From: Erysipelotrichaceae bacterium | GTDB lineage: Bacteria > Bacillota_I > Bacilli_A > Erysipelotrichales > Erysipelotrichaceae | NCBI GenBank assembly: GCA_003520745.1 | Contig: DOUE01000004.1 | Span: 65,612-79,679 of the forward strand | Length of the DNA stretch: 14,068 bases | Reading direction: 5' to 3' | Shown here: in pieces, positions 1 through 3,978 of the stretch | Position numbering within the stretch: position 1 is the stretch's first letter | How the letters are laid out: each line of letters opens with the position of its first letter | Made by a program: the position numbers and the translations under genes | The notes under the pieces: model-generated | What the model was told of the DNA's origin: nothing | What the model saw: the letters and a program-made list of their open reading frames with translations, nothing else | The model's database searches: none

Positions 1-251
1 TCTCCGGAAAGTTCAAAATCCACCCACTTCTTCGCTTCCATCTCATCCAACAATTCACCCAGCGTTAGCGCATCCGTACGGATGGTCTTATCCAGGATGG
101 TCACATCGCCCGCTTCTTCATCGACGATCATGACGATCCGGATCGCTTTGGATCCTGCCTGCAACTTACTTTGGTTGTACCACGCTACGGCTCCCAGGAG
201 CACGGCACCGATGCCAAGCACGATCAGGACTTTGACTAGACTCTTCTTCAT
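1..251 (-). CDS. DUF4430 (transcobalamin C-terminal-like) membrane-anchored protein, 5' part only
   Basis: Reading leftwards from ATG at 251, 83 codons are visible before the window edge cuts the gene. A start-proximal GGGAGG-type ribosome site lies at 258-263. The first residues, MKKSLVKVLIVLGIGAVLLG, form a positively charged stretch plus one hydrophobic helix, so the protein is membrane-anchored or exported. No lipobox cysteine is seen. After the helix, a beta-rich stretch (about residues 38-83: IRIVMIVDEE, then a TLGELLDEME helix) resembles the start of the DUF4430 family. Its fold is shared with the C-terminal domain of animal transcobalamin and intrinsic factor, and in Bacillota it is found in surface proteins and ECF-transporter loci. 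The gene is preceded by a cobalamin riboswitch, which supports a role in B12 capture or uptake. That role is inference. The family call rests on a partial sequence and is moderately sure; B12-related function is likely because of the riboswitch. Confidence 0.6.
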   Translation of the reverse strand, partial: MKKSLVKVLIVLGIGAVLLGAVAWYNQSKLQAGSKAIRIVMIVDEEAGDVTILDKTIRTDALTLGELLDEMEAKKWVDFELSG

Positions 252-267
252 GGAAATCCTCCCTTAC

Positions 268-297
268 AAAAAAACACACAACCTGGTGGGATGTGTG
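268..297 (-). terminator. Rho-independent terminator in the DUF4430 leader (riboswitch platform)
   Basis: On the minus strand, CACACA (292-297 read in reverse) pairs with TGTGTG (275-280), with an inner CC/GG pair and a CACCA loop, directly followed by seven T (268-274). It sits 17 nt before the start codon and after the B12 aptamer. A terminator here, before the gene it controls, is best explained as premature termination under riboswitch control. Confidence 0.65.
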
Positions 298-298
298 A

Positions 299-319
299 AA
301 AAAGACCGGAAGTCTTTTT
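299..319 (-). terminator. Hairpin, candidate riboswitch-controlled terminator 1
   Basis: On the minus strand, AAAAAGAC-TTCCG-GTCTTTTT gives an 8-bp perfect stem with a 5-nt loop. The U-rich 3' arm (GTC followed by six T) could double as the U-tract. It overlaps the 315-342 hairpin and is therefore mutually exclusive with it. The stem is AU-rich, so it may be a switching element rather than the terminator itself; the hairpin at 268-297 is the more classical terminator. Confidence 0.45.
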
Positions 320-342
320 ATCTTGTTCCCAGAAGATAAAAA
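315..342 (-). promoter_or_regulatory. Putative antiterminator hairpin of the B12 riboswitch expression platform
   Basis: On the minus strand, TTTTTATCTT (333-342) and AAGATAAAAA (315-324) form a perfect 10-bp stem with an 8-nt loop just downstream of the aptamer. Its 3' arm shares an A-run with the 5' arm... in plus-strand terms positions 315-319 belong to both this hairpin and the next one (299-319), so the two cannot form at once. This is the arrangement expected of an antiterminator/terminator switch. The assignment of which hairpin forms with ligand is inference. Confidence 0.5.
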
Positions 343-349
343 CGTTGCA

Positions 350-503
350 GCGGAAGGCAGGTCTACTGGCTGACAGATCATCCTCGGGGAGCCTTCCCGC
401 CTTGCGGCAGTGGCTTATTTCCCTTCGTCCTTGTCTACAGTTGCTGGGACAGCTTCGTTTATGGCGAATTCCCTATTGAGCCCGACGGGCACCATTCCTT
501 GCA
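350..503 (-). ncRNA. Cobalamin (B12) riboswitch aptamer
   Basis: Read on the minus strand, this leader shows the conserved blocks of the cobalamin riboswitch in the right order. They are GGTGCC with a following GGGCTCAATAGGGAA block (about 469-493), GCTGTCCCAGCAACTGTA (436-453), AAGCCACTG (408-416), GGGAAGGC (391-398) and the B12 box AGCCAGTAGACCTGCC (356-371). Near the ends, GGAA and TTCC segments can close the P1 stem. The element lies directly upstream of the DUF4430 gene on the same strand and is followed by terminator-type hairpins, so binding of adenosyl- or another cobalamin should lower expression of that gene. Which cobalamin form is preferred cannot be read from the sequence. Confidence 0.95.
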
Positions 504-508
504 TTCTT

Positions 509-538
509 ATTATAGTTCGCACTCCATCCTTGGCGCAA
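509..538 (-). promoter_or_regulatory. Sigma-70/SigA-type promoter for the B12 riboswitch leader
   Basis: On the minus strand there is a perfect TATAAT -10 box (509-514) with TTGCGC as -35 (533-538) and an 18-bp spacer. Transcription would start near 500, right at the 5' edge of the cobalamin aptamer. The -35 matches the consensus only in TTG, but the -10 and the position relative to the riboswitch make this the likely promoter. Confidence 0.65.
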
Positions 539-574
539 CAAGATTCGAAAACAAAACATGAATAAACATTCTCC

Positions 575-603
575 TTTAATTCAACCTTCCCATCTGATAA
601 AAT
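575..603 (+). promoter_or_regulatory. Possible ispD promoter
   Basis: TAAAAT (598-603) is preceded by TGA, giving an extended -10, and a weak TTTAAT -35 lies at 575-580 with a 17-bp spacer. It lies about 26 bases before the ispD start codon, in the divergent spacer shared with the B12-riboswitch promoter. The -35 is poor, so confidence is modest. Confidence 0.4.
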
Positions 604-628
604 AAACGAAACAAACCGAGGTGGATGC

Positions 629-1276
629 ATGGATTATTCCGTATTGATCGTCGCGGCAGGTCGCGGAGAGCGAATGGGGCTTGGCTACAACAAGGTCTTT
701 TATCTGTTGAAGGAAGGGACGACGATCCTGGATACGACGATGGAGATCTTTTTGAAAGACGATCGTTGTCGTCAAATCGTCATCGTGACCAACCAGAACG
801 AAATGACGATGGCGATGAAGAAACGCGAGGTCGGACGGATCGTCCATGTGGCCGGCGGGGAAACGCGCCAGGCGAGTGTCCGCAACGGTTTGATGGCGGT
901 TACCCAAGACGTCGTGTTGATCCATGACGGAGCCCGCCCGTGGTGTCCGACGAGATGCGTCGACGACTTGTTGGTCGCGATGGAGACGGAAGACGCGGCG
1001 GTATTGGCGGTCGCCGTAAAGGATACGATCAAGGAAGTGGAAGAAGGATACATCGTACGGACGATCGAGCGTTCACGCTTGGTGCAAGCGCAAACACCCC
1101 AAGCCTTTAAAACGAAACTGATCATGGAAGCGTGTAAAATCGCGGAAGATACCAATGCGAAAGTCACGGACGATGCCCAGATGGTCGAGATGTTCACGAA
1201 AACACGGGTCAAGATCATCGAAGGTTCCTATTCCAACATCAAGATCACAACCAAGGAAGACCTGAAACGAAACTAG
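629..1276 (+). CDS. ispD: 2-C-methyl-D-erythritol 4-phosphate cytidylyltransferase
   Basis: IspD joins CTP to 2-C-methyl-D-erythritol 4-phosphate, giving CDP-ME in the cytosolic MEP (non-mevalonate) route to isoprenoid precursors. The 215-residue protein has the nucleotide-binding start VLIVAAGRGERMG (residues 5-17) with the catalytic-type Lys22, the HDGARP block (99-104), a VKDTIK segment and the RSRLVQAQTPQAF block, then TDDAQMVE. All are in the order of the IspD family and at its usual length (about 220-230). The start is set by GAGGTGG at 618-624. It stands alone between a divergent B12-regulated gene and a MOSC gene, and a weak terminator follows its stop. The related ribitol-5-phosphate cytidylyltransferase TarI is the main alternative; the AAGxGxRMG start and the QTPQAF block fit IspD. 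If correct, the cell makes isoprenoids by the MEP route. Confidence 0.88.
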   Translation: MDYSVLIVAAGRGERMGLGYNKVFYLLKEGTTILDTTMEIFLKDDRCRQIVIVTNQNEMTMAMKKREVGRIVHVAGGETRQASVRNGLMAVTQDVVLIHDGARPWCPTRCVDDLLVAMETEDAAVLAVAVKDTIKEVEEGYIVRTIERSRLVQAQTPQAFKTKLIMEACKIAEDTNAKVTDDAQMVEMFTKTRVKIIEGSYSNIKITTKEDLKRN

Positions 1277-1304
1277 AGAGGAAGAGAAATCGACCTCTTT
1301 TTTT
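1277..1304 (+). terminator. Intrinsic terminator after ispD
   Basis: AGAGG (1277-1281) pairs with CCTCT (1294-1298), with a 12-nt loop, followed by T-rich sequence to 1304. The stem is only 5 bp, so strength is uncertain, but the seven-T run directly after a stop codon supports termination. Confidence 0.5.
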
Positions 1305-1324
1305 CGTTATGGATGGAAGAATGT

Positions 1325-1353
1325 TTCGCCAGATAATGGACCCATGGTAAAAT
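1325..1353 (+). promoter_or_regulatory. Possible promoter for the MOSC gene
   Basis: TAAAAT (1348-1353) carries an extended -10 TGG before it. TTCGCC at 1325-1330 is a weak -35 with a 17-bp spacer. It lies between the ispD terminator and the MOSC gene. Confidence 0.4.
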
Positions 1354-1388
1354 GGAATCGTTAAATCAATGCGTAGAAGAAAGAGGAA

Positions 1389-1394
1389 AGAGGG
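1389..1394 (+). promoter_or_regulatory. Ribosome-binding site setting the MOSC start
   Basis: AGAGGG lies 7 nt before ATG 1402. The in-frame ATG at 1369 is only a few bases after the likely transcription start, has no Shine-Dalgarno match, and would add a basic RRRKRK stretch unlike the family. The start at 1402 is therefore chosen. Confidence 0.7.
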
Positions 1395-1401
1395 ATCGAA
1401 C

Positions 1402-1842
1402 ATGGGCAAACTAAAGTCAATCTGTATCAGTCAAGAAAGAGGAGTCTTAAAAAACGAAGTCGACGAATGCATGGTCGTCGCCGGATTCGGGATCGAACAT
1501 GACGGTCATGGCGGGGAGTGGGGAAGACAGATCACCGTTTTGAATTATCAAAGTTATTTGAAAGCAAAACAGGAACATCCCGACCTGGATCTGCATCCCG
1601 GCAGTTTCGCCGAGAACCTGATGGTCGACGGTATCGACTTCTCTCTGATCAAACCTTTGTCGCGCATCCGACTCGGGGATTCCGTCATTCTTGAAGTGAG
1701 TCAGATCGGCAAGGAAGACCACCCCAGCGTCGTGACGCGGACCTACGGGATCAGTCTGCTTCCCTACGAAGGCTTGTTTTGCCGGGTCGTCGAAGGCGGA
1801 AGGTTGAAAAAAGAAGACGAGGCCGAGCTGGTTTCGCAATAA
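1402..1842 (+). CDS. MOSC domain-containing protein
   Basis: A 146-residue, single-domain MOSC protein (molybdenum cofactor sulfurase C-terminal fold). The segment GIEHDGHGGEWGRQITVLN (about residues 32-50), PGSFAENL (about 68-75) and a C-terminal GLFCRVVEGG block match small MOSC proteins of Bacillota, which often occur beside or fused to MogA/MoaB. MOSC domains bind molybdenum cofactor or carry sulfur or metal chemistry; the reaction here is not known. In the family, the stretch after the conserved GK usually contains cysteines (a GKxCH...C...C-MP pattern). Here it reads GKEDHPSVV...ISLLP with these cysteines replaced; the only cysteine near the C-terminus is in LFCRV. That comparison is from memory of the family. 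No other Moco genes are in the window. Own promoter likely; no clear terminator follows before the rpsF promoter. Confidence 0.8.
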   Translation: MGKLKSICISQERGVLKNEVDECMVVAGFGIEHDGHGGEWGRQITVLNYQSYLKAKQEHPDLDLHPGSFAENLMVDGIDFSLIKPLSRIRLGDSVILEVSQIGKEDHPSVVTRTYGISLLPYEGLFCRVVEGGRLKKEDEAELVSQ

Positions 1843-1896
1843 AAAAGAGTAGTTGCGATACGATTTTCAGCCGTCCAAAACAGCGAAATGAAGTGA

Positions 1897-1925
1897 TTTA
1901 CAAGCACCCCCTCTTCTGCTATAAT
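1897..1925 (+). promoter_or_regulatory. Strong SigA-type promoter of the rpsF operon
   Basis: TTTACA (1897-1902), a 17-bp spacer and a perfect TATAAT (1920-1925) preceded by TGC (extended -10). The start point would be near 1932, leaving a leader of about 65 nt that is almost completely foldable. Confidence 0.85.
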
Positions 1926-1936
1926 GAACAAACGGG

Positions 1937-1989
1937 TAGATATGTCCCATATTTACTCCTTGCCCGAGAGGGCCACAGACCATAAGGAG
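1937..1989 (+). promoter_or_regulatory. Structured rpsF leader that sequesters the Shine-Dalgarno; candidate S6:S18 autoregulatory RNA
   Basis: Two adjacent hairpins fill the leader. The first pairs 1937-1944 with 1948-1955 (8 bp including one G-U, loop TCC). The second begins at the next base: CTCCTT (1956-1961) pairs with AAGGAG (1984-1989), which is the rpsF Shine-Dalgarno. Inside it is a GCCC-GAGA-GGGC hairpin with a GNRA tetraloop (1962-1973) and a 10-nt one-sided bulge (1974-1983). Known rpsF leaders in many bacteria bind the S6:S18 complex and repress translation. The location and SD pairing fit such a role, but I could not confirm the conserved protein-binding motif. Confidence 0.55.
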
Positions 1990-1997
1990 GTGTACAA

Positions 1998-2288
1998 ATG
2001 AGAAAGTATGAAGTCATGTACATTGTGAACGCATCGTTAGACGATGCCGCTCGCCAAGATGTCATCAACGGATTGCACGCGATTATCACCAATAACGGCG
2101 GCAGCATCGTTAAAGTTGACGAATGGGGAACAAGAGAGTTCGCGTACCGCATCGAAGACATGACCAAAGGTTACTACGTCGTTTTGAACATCGAAGCCGA
2201 GCCGGCAGCGGTAAAGGAATTCGATCGTTTAGCACGAATCAACAGTAACGTCGTCAGACATTTGATCTTAAATTTGGAAGACGAATAG
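1998..2288 (+). CDS. rpsF: 30S ribosomal protein S6
   Basis: Binds the central domain of 16S rRNA together with S18 in the 30S platform. The 96-residue sequence starts RKYEVMYIV, carries the WGTREFAYRI segment (about residues 41-50), the GYYVVLNIE strand and the SNVVRHLIL end typical of S6, at the usual length. The AAGGAGG ribosome site (1984-1990) is strong but is paired in a predicted leader stem, suggesting translational control. First gene of rpsF-ssb-rpsR, with 12 nt to ssb. Confidence 0.97.
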   Translation: MRKYEVMYIVNASLDDAARQDVINGLHAIITNNGGSIVKVDEWGTREFAYRIEDMTKGYYVVLNIEAEPAAVKEFDRLARINSNVVRHLILNLEDE

Positions 2289-2300
2289 AGGGGGAACCAC

Positions 2301-2759
2301 ATGATCAATCGCGTCGTTTTAGTCGGCCGGATCACAAAAGATCCGGAGTTGCGTAAAACGCAGACAGGGAAATCCGTCGCGTCCTTCACCGTCGCGTGCA
2401 ATCGCCGCACGACCGCAGGGCAACAAGAACAAGCAGACTTCATCCGATGCACCACGTGGGAGCGTACGGCGGAATTCGTCGGTCAATACGTCCGCAAAGG
2501 TAGTTTGATCGGAGTCGAAGGTCGGATCACCACCGGAAGTTACGATGGTGCCGACGGAAAGAAAGTCTACACGACGGAAGTTACGTGTGATTCGGTCCAA
2601 CTCTTAGAATCCAAAGGTGCAAGCGAGAATCGTTCGCAAACCTTCACCGCACCGTCGCAGGGTCAGCCGCAAGGCTACTATCCCGACAACAATACCGCGG
2701 ATGAAGACTTCAATACCGGTCCTTTGCTGGATATTTCCAGCGACGACCTTCCATTTTAA
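2301..2759 (+). CDS. ssb: Single-stranded DNA-binding protein
   Basis: Coats single-stranded DNA in replication, repair and recombination and recruits partner proteins by its tail. The 152-residue protein has an N-terminal OB fold (about 1-108) with MINRVVLVGRITKDPELR, ASFTVACNRR, DFIRC-TTWERTAEFV and the GRI-TTGSYDGADGKKVYTTEV segment, then a flexible Gln/Pro/Asn-rich linker. It closes with the acidic tip SSDDLPF, the form of the Bacillota partner-binding tip. The ribosome site GAGGGGG precedes the ATG. Placement between rpsF and rpsR is the standard arrangement in this phylum. Confidence 0.97.
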   Translation: MINRVVLVGRITKDPELRKTQTGKSVASFTVACNRRTTAGQQEQADFIRCTTWERTAEFVGQYVRKGSLIGVEGRITTGSYDGADGKKVYTTEVTCDSVQLLESKGASENRSQTFTAPSQGQPQGYYPDNNTADEDFNTGPLLDISSDDLPF

Positions 2760-2777
2760 CAAGAAAGGAGATCTACC

Positions 2778-3008
2778 ATGGCATTTAAAAAACAAAGAAT
2801 GGGCCGCAAAAAGGTTTGTTACTTTACAAAAAACAATGTAACCACGATCGACTATAAGGATATCGAACTGTTGAAGAGATTCATCTCCGCAAACGGCAAG
2901 ATCATTCCCAGACGTGTTACCGGCACTCGTGCAAAATACCAACGCTTGCTGGCGACCGCGATCAAACGTGCTCGTCAAATGGCTCTGCTACCTTACGTAG
3001 CCGACTAA
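2778..3008 (+). CDS. rpsR: 30S ribosomal protein S18
   Basis: Partner of S6 in the 30S platform. The 76-residue protein reads GRKKVCYFTKNN, then IDYKDIELLKRFIS, PRRVTGTRAKYQRLL and RARQMALLPYV, the family pattern, with a single cysteine (the C-minus, non-zinc type). The ribosome site AGAAAGGAG is close before the ATG. Last gene of the rpsF operon proper; a 12-bp stem terminator follows 8 nt after its stop. Confidence 0.97.
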   Translation: MAFKKQRMGRKKVCYFTKNNVTTIDYKDIELLKRFISANGKIIPRRVTGTRAKYQRLLATAIKRARQMALLPYVAD

Positions 3009-3016
3009 GTTCAAAC

Positions 3017-3045
3017 AAACCTCCATCGGTCTCGATGGAGGTTTT
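3017..3045 (+). terminator. Intrinsic terminator or attenuator after rpsR
   Basis: AAACCTCCATCG (3017-3028) and CGATGGAGGTTT (3033-3044) form a perfect 12-bp stem with a GTCT tetraloop, then TTTTA. The free U-tract beyond the stem is very short, so some read-through into the yybS-gdpP genes is likely, especially as no good promoter is visible between this hairpin and them. Confidence 0.8.
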
Positions 3046-3053
3046 ATGCATTG

Positions 3054-3060
3054 AAAGGAG
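3054..3060 (+). promoter_or_regulatory. Ribosome-binding site setting the DUF2232 start
   Basis: AAAGGAG lies 5 nt before ATG 3066. An upstream in-frame TTG at 3051 overlaps this site and has none of its own, so ATG 3066 is the start. Confidence 0.8.
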
Positions 3061-3065
3061 TTTCC

Positions 3066-3974
3066 ATGCGTAAATCCGTGCGTCAGATTACCGACGGTGC
3101 GATGATGATCGCCATTATCGGGCTCTTTGTCATCATCAACCGACAATTCCTGTTCATTCTTGAAACCTATGCGGCCTTCCTGATGCCGCTGCCGATCTTG
3201 TTCTACACGGTGAAGCACGGGTTGAGAAACGCCTGGGTCGTGGCCTTCGGGATGACGATCATCAGTTTCATCCTTGGTACGCCGCAATCCTTGTTCTTCA
3301 TGGCGAGCGCATTGGCCAACGGACTCGCCTACGGGTATGGCGTCAGTAAGAAAAAAGCCAATGAATGGTTGCTTGGAATCACGATTCTGATTACGGCGGC
3401 CACGATGTTTTTGACTACGTATGCATTCGCCGCCTTTTTTGGGTATAATGTGATGGAAGAAGTCGGATTGATCATCGAGTATCTCAAGACCTTGGATTCC
3501 ATCACGATCGATGCGACCCTGACGGCGACCTTGTATGCGATGTATCCGATGGTGATCCTGTTGACCGCCGTCCTGCAGTCGATCCTTACCCATATCTCGG
3601 CGATCCTGTTGATGAAGCGGTTGAAGATCGCGGTCTTGCCGATGCGCCCCTTGAATACGATGCGCGTCCCCAAACCGATGGGTTGGATCGCGTTGGCCTT
3701 ATTGTTCTCGCCGTTTTTCGCCAAAGCGCTGACCGACAACATCGACCTGCAGGTCACGGCCAACCTCGTCTATCTGATCGCATTGATGGTCTTCCTCTTC
3801 GATACGTTCATCTTCCTCAGTCTGGCGGCCCCGGTCGTCAAGATGAAACGTCTGCCGACCATCGCGCTTTTACTCTATCTTATCCTTCCCGCACCGATGA
3901 CCTATGTCTGCATCATCATCGGAGCGCTCGATATCCTCACTGATTTCAGAAACCGAGTCCTATATCGGAGGTAA
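3066..3974 (+). CDS. DUF2232 (YybS-like) multi-pass membrane protein
   Basis: A 302-residue integral membrane protein with about eight hydrophobic helices spread over the whole length (first near residues 11-47, last near 265-290), separated by short charged loops such as KKKANEW. It ends in a basic tail. It fits the DUF2232/YybS family (about 300-310 residues), some members of which resemble the substrate-binding (S) subunits of ECF transporters; no biochemical role is established to my knowledge. In Bacillus, yybS stands directly before gdpP, rplI and dnaB, and the same order is seen here; the gdpP start lies 4 nt after this stop, so the two are coupled. Identification leans on context plus topology, as there are few hallmark motifs. 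Confidence 0.8.
   Translation: MRKSVRQITDGAMMIAIIGLFVIINRQFLFILETYAAFLMPLPILFYTVKHGLRNAWVVAFGMTIISFILGTPQSLFFMASALANGLAYGYGVSKKKANEWLLGITILITAATMFLTTYAFAAFFGYNVMEEVGLIIEYLKTLDSITIDATLTATLYAMYPMVILLTAVLQSILTHISAILLMKRLKIAVLPMRPLNTMRVPKPMGWIALALLFSPFFAKALTDNIDLQVTANLVYLIALMVFLFDTFIFLSLAAPVVKMKRLPTIALLLYLILPAPMTYVCIIIGALDILTDFRNRVLYRR
3967..3971 (+). promoter_or_regulatory. Ribosome-binding site setting the GTG start of gdpP
   Basis: GGAGG lies 7 nt before GTG 3979 and overlaps the last codons of the DUF2232 gene. An in-frame ATG at 3904 lies inside that gene, has no Shine-Dalgarno, and would add a polar Ser-rich extension before the first membrane helix. GTG gives a 660-residue product, matching the family (659 in B. 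subtilis). Confidence 0.8.
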
Positions 3975-3978
3975 TGTC

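Larger units (their letters stand above)
252..628. other. Long divergent intergenic region explained by regulatory RNA
   Basis: This 377-base gap has no protein gene. It holds, on the minus strand, the DUF4430 ribosome site, two terminator-type hairpins, an antiterminator candidate, the B12 aptamer and its promoter (down to 538), and on the plus strand a possible ispD promoter (575-603). The stretch 539-574 is AT-rich spacer with nothing further recognised. Confidence 0.85.

Noticed and set aside
772..1218. 148-residue minus-strand open frame inside ispD
   Set aside because: Antisense shadow of a gene with clear family motifs.
629..1276. Ribitol-5-phosphate cytidylyltransferase (TarI) instead of IspD
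   Set aside because: The N-terminal AAGxGxRMG and QTPQAF blocks are closer to IspD, and no teichoic-acid genes are nearby. The possibility is kept as a minor alternative.
2988..3593. 201-residue minus-strand open frame across rpsR and the DUF2232 gene
   Set aside because: It lies opposite well-supported genes, has an Arg/His/Asp/Gln-rich composition typical of antisense reading of this codon use, and no ribosome site or family match.
3904..3978. Upstream ATG start for gdpP
   Set aside because: It would overlap the DUF2232 gene by over 70 nt, has no ribosome site, and makes the protein longer than the family; GTG 3979 fits better.
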